Origin: Alnus glutinosa | Taxonomy: Eukaryota; Streptophyta; Magnoliopsida; Fagales; Betulaceae | Direction: 5' to 3' | NCBI RefSeq assembly: GCF_958979055.1 | Contig: NC_084886.1 | Location: forward strand, 14,046,154-14,110,153 | Length of the DNA: 64,000 nt | In this document: positions 1 through 10,105 of the stretch, one piece after another | Numbering within the stretch: position 1 is the first letter of the stretch | Layout: each line of letters begins with the position of its first letter | The notes under the pieces: generated by a model | What the model saw: the letters and a program-made list of their open reading frames with translations, nothing else | Told to the model about the DNA's origin: nothing | Database searches by the model: none | Position numbers and translations under genes: made by a program

Positions 1-300
1 ACCAATCGTGACGATGAGTTTGCCCTCAGCCACACCCCATATGGCTTCTCGTTCGCTACTTCCATGACCTCGACCAGACATCCATTCAACCCATGTTTTG
101 AGACGCCACATACGAAGCAAAATCTGGGTAACTTCTTGTACCTAAAGGAGACCCAATGCTTCTTCCCTCAAAATTTGAGAGCTCTCCCTCTCTCCAGCGA
201 CTTGGTCAGGTCAATTTCACCATAATTCTCAAAAAATTTCTCACCCGATCCCATCTTCCTTCACTTCCTCCGCTTCTACCTTCCCCAAAGATGCTCCGAT
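1..300 (-). pseudogene. LINE ORF1 relic (DUF4283/zf-CCHC_4 type)
   Basis: On the minus strand, positions 140 to 1 read as a CCHC zinc-knuckle block: a YKKLPRFCFVCG start, knuckle spacing C-x2-C-x4-H-x4-C, then YGVWLRA. This arrangement is typical of the zf-CCHC_4 part of plant LINE-encoded ORF1 and related DUF4283 proteins, which bind nucleic acid. Further upstream on the minus strand (about 140-300) the frame is broken by a stop and shifts. The piece runs off the window edge, so its full length is unknown. It is a decayed transposon fragment, not a host gene. Confidence 0.6.
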
Positions 301-420
301 AATGTAGCCTACCTCCTAGCTTATGCATCCCAGTGTCATTTTGTCAACCTGGAGCCAAAAAGCCGCCCGAGTGAGGGTCATTTGTGTTGGTACCGTATTG
401 CCATCAAATTCCTCTAGGGT

Positions 421-710
421 TGGCAATTTTTGATACGACTTGTGAATCTGACATGAATACGACACGAAATTATAGGACTTGAGTTTATGTTAAATGGGTT
501 CGGGTCATAAACGACCCGTTTATGACACATTTATAAACGAGTCAAACCGTGAGTTGACCCGAAAACCAGTTTATGACATGTTTAGCTAAACGGGTTGACC
601 CGCCCAACCCGTTTAGCTAATTGTGTCGTGTCGGGTTCGAGTTGGCCTAAACAGGTTGGCGGGTCAACCGAGTCGACCCGAACCCGACATGATAACCTGT
701 TTTGCTAACC
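421..710. repeat. Degenerate transposon subterminal repeat array
   Basis: The segment is packed with short direct and inverted versions of ACGGGTTGACCCG and GTGTCGTGTCGGGTT. Such arrays are common in subterminal regions of plant class II elements (often hAT). No clear termini or target duplication are visible. No gene is seen here or in 711-1186. Confidence 0.4.
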
Positions 711-1186
711 ATAAAATCCTTTAGTGCTAGAAGGTGTCGGTCAAACAGCCACAACCATCCATCCAAAACCCTCTGCTCGTTTCCCACTAAACCCCATTCA
801 TGGGATCTCCAACCCATGGGGGTGGTTCGACCACCCCCAAACCGGCCGTGGGCCACCCCTCTTTTCTCTTCAATTCTTTAAAGCTTTTATTTTTTTAAAA
901 GTTTTTAGTATTTTTTTTTATTATTTTTAATTATGCATATGACACGTGTTAGCTTCTGAAAGATATTGGCGTGGACTTCCATCAATTTTTGGACAGAAGT
1001 ATCATCTTCGTCTTTAATCATAAACGAGGTGTCATCTACGATATGAAATGAGCCACAAGAGGCAAAAAATATAGTCATTAAACCACAGGGGGGTCAAATG
1101 TATTTAATCCTATATAAGAACAAGTTTTTTGAAACTAAAATTAACAAAATCCTATTTACAATCTACTTTGTCTTAGTCATTACTAA

Positions 1187-1396
1187 AGCGGAGTTTATTT
1201 TGACAAAAAATGTTTTCAGTTTAAATTATTTTTTTGAAAGATGATTTTTAAAAAAATGATTTTAACTGAAAATATTTTTTAGTGTTTGGCTCGTACGGAA
1301 AATCCATGACGACGACGATAGTTGGAGGCGGGCAACGACTTCCGACAATCTTTGACTACAGTGTTTGGTGACTATTGACAAAGATGACGATTAATG

Positions 1397-1494
<98 letters not shown>

Positions 1495-1763
1495 TGTGGG
1501 TTAAGACTCGAAAAATTGTTTACGCATTTTTTTTTTTTTAGAAAAAAAAAAACCATTTTATGCAACTTAAAGAAGGTTTTTCTGGTCAATCGAAAATGTT
1601 TTATAGAATTTAAAAGTGAAACTTGTTTTTCGAGACTAAAGAAGCTCTTTTAGTCAAACCGAAAATATTTTCGGTTTGACTATTATTTTTTGTCGCACCA
1701 AAAACCGAAAAAATTCAAAAAATATTTACCAAAAACTATTTTACGCCAAAATAAATGGAGCCT
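1187..1763. mobile_element. TIR element, GCTCCGTTTGTTTCG family, diverged copy
   Basis: The left end AGCGGAGTTTATTTTGAC and the right end (reverse complement AGGCTCCATTTATTTTGG) form imperfect terminal inverted repeats. They match the family seen at 34051, 38160 and 48414. Internal motifs AAAATGTTTTCAGTTT and TTTTCGGTTTGAC also match. A long GA microsatellite sits inside. It is non-coding; the target duplication is unclear (taa/tag). Confidence 0.55.
1401..1490. repeat. (GA)45 microsatellite
   Basis: Ninety bases of uninterrupted GA dinucleotide. The arginine-glutamate and serine-leucine reading frames across it are artefacts of the repeat. Confidence 0.95.
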
Positions 1764-2039
1764 TAGTTAATATTGTCATGGACATTAATTGCTTATACTT
1801 TTCTAATAACTGTTTTAGGTTTTGATTTTGATTTTGATTTTTTGCTTTTTGTTTAGGGAAGGGGGAGGTGGGAAGCTCTTCCATCGGAGATCTTGATCTT
1901 AAAACGATTTTTCCTTTCAATTCCCAGATCCTAACTTACTTGCGGGATTTGGTTTTTGGAGTTGACGTCTTGACCTACTAATTATCTCTTCACAACTGGT
2001 TTGGAATATTTTCCCTACTAAGAGTTGTATTTGTTTTTC

Positions 2040-2785
2040 CATTCCCTCTTCTCCAACAGACATTTCTTGCTCTCTTTGTTCCTTTCCTACTGATTCCATG
2101 TTACATTTATTTTTTACATGTCCGATTGCTCGGATGGTTTGGAGGAATTATTTTTGGCCTCTGGATAGCCTCCTTGCTCTTCGTATTGATTCTTTGTCTG
2201 ATTGGTTGTCTATAATTCTGCATCTATAAACTATTGGGATTCCTATTTCAAATTTTTGCTTCCACTGCTTGTGATCAAATTGATTTGCTAGAAATAAAGC
2301 TATTCATGAGGATTTAATTCCAAATGCTTTAGATATCTCTGCTTGGACCATCATTCAGCTTGGAACAATAAGCTTGTTCCTCATCGAGCTGTTTGAAAAG
2401 TTCCTATTTTGCCGTTTTACAAGATTAATTATGATACAGCTATTCGCCTTTCTTTCTCAGTTCAAACTGCAGTATGTCGTGATTCTACAGGTTCTATTAT
2501 TTAGTGCTCTACTATTATTAGTCTGCCATGTCCAGCTATTATGGCTGAGGCTAATGTGGCTTTATTGGCAGCTCGTTTGGCTCTATCTTTGAATCTGTTT
2601 TCAGTTATTTTAGAAGGTAATTTCCTAATTGTGACCTTAGCTCTTAATCATCCTGATATCACACAAGATTGGAGAATTTCGTCTACTGTCTCCAATATTC
2701 TATCTACCATTCCCCATGCTACTAGTTGGGCAACTAGTTATGTCAATCGAAGTGCAAATTTTTATGCCCACAATGTGACAAATTG
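2040..2785 (+). pseudogene. LINE relic: zf-RVT and RNase H end
   Basis: Around 2101-2210 the plus strand reads HLFFTCPIARMVWRNYFWPL, the zf-RVT signature found after the reverse transcriptase of plant non-LTR elements. From about 2420 to 2785, with a frameshift near 2510, follows an RNase H-like domain: NYDTA, CRDSTGSII, MAEANVALLAARLAL, EGN and a final NRSANFYAHNV motif. Stops and frameshifts show decay. The RT domain is not visible upstream, so this is a 5'-truncated fragment. It is unlikely to be the same element as the one at position 1, because the strands differ. Confidence 0.7.
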
Positions 2786-2789
2786 AGCC

Positions 2790-3602
2790 ACAACTAGATT
2801 CTCATCTACCTACATTCTCATTTTCTCTTTTAACTCTAGTTCCTTTTCTCCCTGTTTTGGAAATGAAATTTCTTTCTTCTTTTTTGGTTCCTTAATTTTA
2901 TCTTTCCCTATTTAGTACTTAAAATAATAATAATAATTATTATTATTTCTTCACAACTAATTTTCTAACTCTTAATCATTTTGGTCACTACTAAATCTCA
3001 TTACTAATTATGTCTCCATCATTCACCCTACCTACTAAGTCTTGAAAAGATCAAAATGCCAGCTGCAGGATTTTGTTGACTACGTCCAGTTAAATCTCAT
3101 TCCTTTTCGATCTATTTGCATGCTTCTTTGCTTAATTAGCTGTTTTTTTTTTTTTTTTTGAATATTTTTATAAACCTTTGTTTTTCTATTTTTCATTCTC
3201 TTGTAGTTTTTCCCTTAAATTAATAATAGTAATTATTTAAATTTCACGTTTTGTTTTATTTCTTTAGAAAATCAAAGCACTTGAAAGCAATAAGGGGAGG
3301 AAGCGTGGAGGAGTCGAGCACAAGAGGATGTGTACAAACAGTTGGGTCGATCTCCAGAGTGGCAACTTGTTTAAAAGAAAGACGAGAAGATGATCGATTA
3401 CAACAGTTTTGAATAGTAATTTTGTTGCCGTTTTAATTAAATATCTCATATAATTGGTTTTATTTTATATATGTTAGCTTACAAATATTAATGTATGTAT
3501 TTACATTTTTATCTATGTGACCAAAAATTTTCTTTTAGTGTCCTTTTTATGCTATCCGATGAATAAGCATGCATATAAAGGGTGTATCATAATATTGGAA
3601 AA
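2790..3602. other. Gene-free AT-rich stretch
   Basis: No convincing coding frame, RNA gene or bounded repeat is seen. Poly(T) lies at about 3146-3161. Confidence 0.5.
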
Positions 3603-3717
3603 TGATAGGTGGGGGACAAACAACCATCCCCCATCCCCCATCACCCCTTTTTATTTTTTTAAAAGCAAAAAAAATAAAAGAAGCTGATGGGGGACGGTTG
3701 TTTGTCCCTATGTATCA
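3603..3717. mobile_element. Short MITE-like inverted repeat
   Basis: TGATAGGTGGGGGACAAACA at the left is matched by the reverse complement of GTTTGTCCCTATGTATCA at the right, around a short A/T spacer. It would fold into a near-complete hairpin. Non-coding. Confidence 0.6.
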
Positions 3718-3898
3718 CTGCTCCATAATATTATATGATAATAAGGACCACTGGACCAACAGCAACATCAACATCCTCTTCTTTTTTTTTTCTTTTTTCT
3801 TTTTCTTTTTTCTAATTTGAGACGACTTGACTTGACTTGAAGTCATGAGATAAAAACAAGTACGTACAAAGGAATGAGTGGTGGATATAAGGAATTAA

Positions 3899-4035
3899 GG
3901 ATAACCGTTTCCAAGAGGAAGCTCAAATATCAACCGGGGGATTATACTTCATAAAGTGGAAGTCACAAGTTCGAATCTCCATTCCTCTTCTTATGTGAAC
4001 ATGTCAAAAAAATTAAAAAAGAATTTCGGATAACC
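3899..4035 (+). mobile_element. tRNA-derived SINE with 8 bp target duplication
   Basis: A Pol III box B-like GTTCGAATCTCC lies at about 3969, preceded by a region with the layout of plant SINE heads (AGCTCAAATATCAACC as a weak box A). The 3' end is A-rich. The body at 3907-4027 is flanked by ggataacc at 3899-3906 and 4028-4035, consistent with retroposition. Confidence 0.6.
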
Positions 4036-4157
4036 CAATTACAACTAAGTTTCCGGCCATACATATATATGTTTGTCATCCCATAAATGATTCTTGAATT
4101 AATCATTGTCATGGACCTTAATTGCTTATACTTTTCTACAAAAAAATATAGGTTTTC

Positions 4158-4192
<35 letters not shown>

Positions 4193-5170
4193 GGGGTGGG
4201 GGATGGAAAGTGTTTTCCATTCAACATTGTTTCTCTTTTCAATTCCCAAACTCTTGAATTACTCGGAAGGTTTGGTTGTTGGAAATAGGGCCGACTCGAT
4301 AAATTTTGAGGCCTAAGGCCACAAATTTAAGTGAGCCTATTTTCTTATACTTAATTATTAATTAAATTTATTTTAATATTTATATTATTTATTTATATAT
4401 ATATATATACATATATTAATTTAATCTGTCAATTAAAACAGTTTCTTCTATTTGTAAAATGTATTTTAAAACCTTTTTCTTTTTATAACTTATTAGATAT
4501 AGAATGACTTATCACTTGATTCAAAGACATGTAATAATAAGATTTAAAGAAAAATAAAGAGAAAAGTGGAAATAAGTTATATGAAAATTTATTTGTAATA
4601 CAACATAATGCGAAAAATTGTTGGACATTGAAGACGCACCGATGATGTAATTCTACCTATTATGCACAACGCAAATAATGAAAATTTATGCACTTTGAAG
4701 ACTTTTTCATATTTTTCTAAACATTTTTTTAGGGACAATATTTTTTAAAACATTCAATTCAAATAAACGTTGGAGACAAATTGTGCACATTGGAGTGATT
4801 TCATGAAGGCTTTTAAAAAGAGTAAAGAAGTGAGACTTTTCAAGAATTTACGAATTTTTTTTTTCTTTTTCTTCTGAATGTGAATAATGTGACTTTCAAT
4901 TTGTTTGAGTTGTATAAAAGTTATACGAAAGTTGTACAATAATCATTTATATTCAGATATTGCATTTAAGCGTGAACCATGTGGACACTCGGGCCCACAT
5001 TTGTGTCCAGAAAAGAAATGCTAAGCTCACATGATTTTATTTTTTTTTTTAATAAAAAAAGACTAACCACGATTGACACTAGGAGGCGGTGGAATCCATA
5101 GTACGTTGTGCTTATTTTAATGTCATTTCTAGTCAAGTCGTTTGGTGGAGATGGTATGGCTCGGATCAAG
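4036..5170. other. Gene-free stretch with a (TA)n tract
   Basis: AT-rich DNA with a TA microsatellite at about 4162-4188 and another near 4396-4408. No coding or RNA gene is supported. Confidence 0.5.
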
Positions 5171-5362
5171 ATTTTTTATAATTATTTGTTTAAATTTGAG
5201 AGAATTCGAACAGGTGATTGTAAAAGATCACTTATGGAACTCACCTGACCGGATAAATGGTTACTCAGTCCAATTTTTATTTACTCGGGTAAGTTCCATA
5301 AGTGATTTCTCATAATTACCTGCTCGAATTCTCTCAAATTTAAACAAATAATTATAGAAAAT
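5171..5362. mobile_element. Foldback MITE
   Basis: The left arm (attttttataattatttgtt, then gagagaattcgaacaggtg) is the reverse complement of the right arm ending taattatagaaaat at 5362. Arms of about 70 bp surround a short loop. A similar ggtatggcccggatcttcta edge occurs near 20860, suggesting a repeated family. Non-coding. Confidence 0.7.
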
Positions 5363-6346
5363 CATAATCCATATAGGCCACTGCCCCTCTTAAGCTATAT
5401 ATGATTCAAATGAGTGGGAAATCTTTCAAGAAAATGGACGTTATATTTCAGTTCAGCTTAGAAACTCGAATTAAAAAATGATAATTTTGAAATAAGTGCA
5501 AATAAAATGTATTTTCTTATATTAAGAATACGCATTAAATTAAGAATAATTTCGTTTGGAAATTGAATTTTTAGGAATTAGAATTGAATTCTAATTCACT
5601 GCACGAATTTCAAGGTTTGATTTTGTGAGATAAAATTTGAAAAAAATTGAAAAAGTTGAATAAAATATGATTTGTTTTTGAAAAAAGTAGAGAATAATAG
5701 AGAAAATTTTAATTCCACCCTGTTGCCAAACAGACCCGCAGCTTTCACGCAATCACTCACCCACTTTTTTTTCTTCTTTTTTTTTTTTCTAAATAAATGG
5801 AAAAAGAGGTTACATGGATGATCCACATGTGGAAAACATGTGGACTCACCCACTTAAAGAGGGGTATATGCTCTGAGAAATTTCGCCGAGAACGCATAGT
5901 CAAAAAAAGAGGGAGAAAGGCTTTTCAAAAAAAGAAAAAAAGAGGGAGAAAGGAAGTGGCCGGCAGACAGAGAGAACACTTTTTTGCTTTCACATTAACT
6001 TTCTATACGGCAGGAGAACAGTTATTGTAGCGAGTGAAGGTGGTAAGGAAAGGGCATGAGAGCAATTGTAGCGTGTTTTGTCGTCACTCAAACCACGTAA
6101 CCAACGGCTACTGCTGCTGCCACGTAATCAATCATAACTACCGAGAGCCAAAGCCAATCGATATAACTGAATGGTCAATGTGTAATAAACACTCCTTTAC
6201 AGCTTTATTAGTGAATCCTAATCCGTATGGCCCCACTGCCCTCTTAAGCTTTACCACTTCAGAATTTGAAAAGTTTGAGGAGGCCACGGGAGCTCCGCGT
6301 CTAAGATTTTGAATGCACAAGACTTCCGGTTCAGACTTTGTGAGTC
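5363..6346. other. Upstream region of the receptor-like gene
   Basis: No coding frame is convincing here. The stretch holds AT-rich DNA, a poly(T)/poly(A)-rich part at 5765-5945, and the proximal 5' region of the receptor-like pseudogene. Confidence 0.45.
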
Positions 6347-6353
6347 TATAAAA
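6347..6353 (+). promoter_or_regulatory. TATA box of receptor-like gene
   Basis: TATAAAA lies 65 bp before the preferred ATG at 6418, a normal plant distance with a short leader. Confidence 0.55.
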
Positions 6354-6417
6354 GCTCCTAACATTCACTTCCATGTACGCTCATCTAATAGCTAAACAAA
6401 ATTCAGTACACCATACT

Positions 6418-7517
6418 ATGGGTTTATCACCTTCTCTGCTTGCCTTCATGCGCTTTTTTCTTTCGGTTTCCTTGTTTTATCTTATATTTGCTGGCTTCTT
6501 TTCTTCTGTGCAGTCACTGTGCCATGATGATGAGAGCTTCGCCTTGTTGAAATTCAAGGAAAGCTTTACCATCAATAAGTCTGCATCTGATGATTCCTCC
6601 GCTTATCCGAAGGTTTTGTTGTGGAAGCATGAAAGCGGCGATTGCTGCAGGTGGCGTGGTGTCAAGTGCAATGAGGACACGGGTCATGTGATCAGTCTCG
6701 ACCTCAGCAGCAGCTGTCTTTATGGCTCTTTCAACTCCAATAGCAATCTCTTCCAGCTTGTTCACCTCCAAAGCCTTAATCTTGCCCACAATCACTTCAA
6801 TTTTTCTCGTATCCCAACTACTTTTAGACAACTTTCGAGGCTGACAAACCTCAATCTCTCTCGCTCCGCATTTTCTGGTCTGATCACTTCAGAAATTTTA
6901 GAGCTCTCTAACTTAGTTTCCCTAGATCTCTCATTCAATTACCGATTGAAACTCCAAAAGCATGGCCTCAGAAGTATAGCACAGAAGTTAACAAACTTGA
7001 AAGAACTACATCTTAGTGAGGTTGACATATCATCTACTGTACCCAATATCTTGGCAAACTTATCTTCTTTAACATCTCTATTTCTAGAAGAATGTGGCTT
7101 GCATGGTGAGTTTCCCACAAGAATTTTCCATCTACCCAATCTTTCATCTCTTCTTGTGGGAGACAATCCATATCTCATTGGAAGTATGCCGGATTTTAAC
7201 AGAAGCAGCCCCCTTGAATCATTGCGACTTCGTTACACGAGTTTCTCTGGTGAGCTACCGAATTCAATTGGTAACCTTGAGTCCTTAAAATATTTTGCTG
7301 TTACCTTTTGCAATTTCTCTGGGTCAATACCGTCTGCATTTGGTAACTACCCAACTAAAGACAGTAAACCTAGCATTTAATGGGTTGCATGGTTCAATTC
7401 CACAGTCAATATCTAGCCTTATGAATCTTGAAGATCTCAATCTATATTCTAATCACTTGAGTGGCATGGTGGAATTTGACTTGTTTCTGAAACTCAAAAA
7501 CCTCAAGTGGCTCCAAC
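6418..7517 (+). pseudogene. LRR receptor-like protein (RLP), segment 1 of 3
   Basis: N-terminal part of a plant LRR receptor-like protein of the Cf-9/RLP type, which acts at the cell surface in immunity or development through partner kinases. I prefer the ATG at 6418 over 6373 because it leads straight into a signal peptide (MRFFLSVSLFYLIFAGFFSS). Then come the LRRNT cap (CHDDESFALLKFKESF and CCRWRGVKCN) and LRRs. Near 7348 the frame shifts: the LRR text continues in another frame from about 7350, consistent with loss of 2 bp. The segment ends where a hAT-type element entered. The three segments sum to 2692 bp, equal to about 897 codons plus a stop if 2 bp are missing, which is normal for this family. 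As it stands it cannot make a full protein. Confidence 0.9.
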
Positions 7518-8472
7518 TAGGGATGTAATCGAGCCGAGTCGAGTCGAGTTTGAAGATTTCAAGACTGGCTCGTTTATGAGTCGAGCCTAAATAGTCGAGC
7601 TCGAATTCGAGCCGAGCTATAAATTACATGTTCAAGCTCGGCTCGTTTAAAACTCGGGCGAGTTTGAGCTCAAGCTCGAGTTCGTTGAAAATGACATTCG
7701 AGCCGAGCCGGGTTACTGGACAAGCTCGGCTCAACTAGAGCTCGATGTAAACTATTAAATTTTTCAATGAGTGATCAAAGCAGAATTCAAGCCCAAGTTT
7801 ATGAACAACCTCTATGCATTTATTAATAACATAAATATATAATATGTAAGTATATAAGGCATATTATAAAATATATTACATAACTATAGTTTATAAGTAA
7901 CAAATTAATAATATGTTATTATATATAATTACAGAGTATAAACAATGGTATATGGATAATGTGAACAAATAGTAAGTCTAATATATTCTATATACCTAAG
8001 TAACTATAATATAAGTATAATATATAACTATTGTTAACCATGTGTAATGTGATATATGTGTTTATATATATATGCTAACTATTTAATATTGTTATATTGT
8101 TATATACTAACTATTAATAACTTAATATGTTAATTTAACATACTAAATATTGTTATTAAAGTATTATAATTAATATGTAATACTATATATATTATACTAT
8201 ATTTACTATTTACTAATATATATGTAAGATATGAACGAGCTAACGAGTCGAACTAACGAGTCGGGCGAGCAATCCGGTCGAGCTTTAAACGAGTTGAGCT
8301 CGCGAGCCCCTATCGAGTTTTGTCGAGCGAGTCGGGTATGTATCACTTACTAATCGAGCGGGTTTCAACAGTAACGATCGAGTTTCTACAGTATCGAGCT
8401 CAAGTTCGGATCGGGCTAAACCGAGCGGGTATCGAGCGGGCTGTCGAACGAACTAGCTTATTTACATCCCTA
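7518..8472. mobile_element. hAT-type non-autonomous element inside the RLP exon
   Basis: Ends are TAGGGATGTAA and TTACATCCCTA, perfect inverted repeats. The flanks gctccaac (7510-7517 and 8473-8480) form an exact 8 bp target duplication, diagnostic of hAT transposition. Removing the element plus one duplication restores the LRR reading frame exactly. The subterminal parts are dense in GAGCTCG/CGAGCC motifs and the centre (7760-8230) is very AT-rich. No transposase frame is visible. A diverged relative lies at about 21305-21410. Confidence 0.9.
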
Positions 8473-8480
8473 GCTCCAAC

Positions 8481-9712
8481 TATCCAACAACAAAATTTCA
8501 TTGCTTACAAAGCCAAGAACCAACGTAACTCTTCCAAAATTTGAAATTTTAAATCTAGCTTCTTGTGACTTGAGCGAGTTTCCAGACTTCCTAAGGAACC
8601 AAGATGAGTTGGAGAGTTTGGATCTTTCTAAAAACAAAATTCACGGCCAAATTCCAAAATGGATGTGGAATTTAAGTAAAGAAACTCTCTGGTCTTTAAC
8701 GCTGAGTTTCAACTCTTTAACTGGTTTTGATCAACTTCCAGTTTTTCTCCCCTGGACTAATCTAGGTATTTTGGCGCTTCGTTCTAACTTGCTTCGAGGG
8801 CCGCTCCCAATCCCACCACCTTCTATAGTTGGGTATGCAGTCTCAAACAACAAACTGACCGGAGAAATCCCACAATTGATTTGCAATCTAAGTTCAATTG
8901 TTTTTCTTGACGGGTCAAACAATTACTTGAGTGGCTTGCTTCCGCAATGTTTAGGCAACTTGAGTGACTCTCTCTCAGTTCTAAATCTACATGACAATGG
9001 ATTCCATGGAACTATTCCCGAAACATTCGCAGAAGGAAACAAATTGAAGATGATTCATTTTAGTCAAAATCAATTACAGGGGCGTCTACCAAGATCACTG
9101 GCCAATTGTACCATGCTTGAAGCTCTTAATTTGGGACATAATCAGATGAATGATACTTTCCCTTTTTGGTTGGGCATTCTTCCAAAGTTGAGGGTTCTCA
9201 TTTTGCGATCTAATGGAATCTATGGTGCAATGGAAAATCTTAATAGCAATTTTGATTTCTCAAACGTACACATCATTGACGTCTCAAATAATGACATTAC
9301 TGGTAAGTTGCCCTCTCAATACTTTCAAAATTGGAAAGCCATGCAAATCCATGATGTTAAAGGTTTCATGTATATGAAAGCAAATGGAAGTTTCTCAATA
9401 CCAGGAACCAGATGGGATATCTCCTTCGTTTACTCAATGACATTTACTTACAAAGGCACAGAAAGGGTATACAAAAAAATCTCAGATGTCTTCGTAGCTA
9501 TTGATTTGTCCAACAATCGGTTTGAAGGAGAAATTTCAGAAGTTGTGGGGTATCTAAAAGGACTTCAGGTGCTTAACCTTTCCAATAACTTTCTCACGGG
9601 TCCTATCCCTTCTTCCTTGGTGAACTTGACAAATCTAGAAGTATTGGACTTTGCTCAAAACAAGTTGTCTGGTGTGATCCCTTTGCAGCTTGTGCAACTC
9701 ACATTTCTCGCA
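8481..9712 (+). pseudogene. LRR receptor-like protein, segment 2 of 3
   Basis: Open frame for most of the LRR solenoid. It continues segment 1 in frame after the hAT-type element, with many LxxLxLxxN repeats (for example LESLDLSKNKIHGQIP). After about residue 290 of this segment comes the non-LRR island typical of RLPs (FTYKGTERVYKKI), then the last LRRs (IDLSNNRFEGEISEVVGYL, LEVLDFAQNKLSGVIP). No internal stop is seen. The frame is cut at 9712 by the copia retrotransposon; the triplets around the target site tcgca join segment 3 without a shift. This shows the gene was a single uninterrupted coding region here, as is usual for RLPs. Confidence 0.9.
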
Positions 9713-10105
9713 AGTTTGAAAATCAATATGATTGCTGTATTAATCGATGATTTACAATGAGATGAACATCTCAATATATACAGGGAGAATACATGATGAA
9801 AAGGAAAGACAGTGTATATAATCAAGCTATTCTATATTGGAGATGAGTGTATTAAGAAAGTTTCCTTAGTGGGTGATCTTCGTTGTCTGCACTTTCCTTC
9901 TTAAGTTGGATATGCTGCGTGGACTGCCTTGTATAGCTGAGGCATTTCCTTTCATGTCTGCATGCTGCGTGATTGGTTGCATGAGTTGGGGAAATTGACT
10001 GCATGAGCTGGAGCTATGCGCACACACTCATCTGCAGCATGATTTGCTGCAGAATTCTCTCGGCAGCTTCCTTTGATTGAGGAGGTGGATAACAGATCCT
10101 TAACA
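9713..10105 (-). repeat. 3' LTR of the copia element
   Basis: 393 bp, starting agtttgaaaatc and ending ccttaaca on the plus strand. The gag-pol frame runs into it before stopping at 9952. A G-rich tract (gagcgggga in element orientation, about 10106-10114), the likely polypurine tract, borders it. Confidence 0.93.

Noticed and set aside
1375..1653. 92-codon frame of alternating Arg-Glu
   Set aside because: It is only the GA microsatellite read in frame.
9713..9716. LTR starting at TGAAAATC (9717) with aagtt as the target duplication
   Set aside because: aagtt is not repeated after the other LTR; tcgca is, and it moves the LTR edge to 9713, adjacent to the primer site in the other copy.
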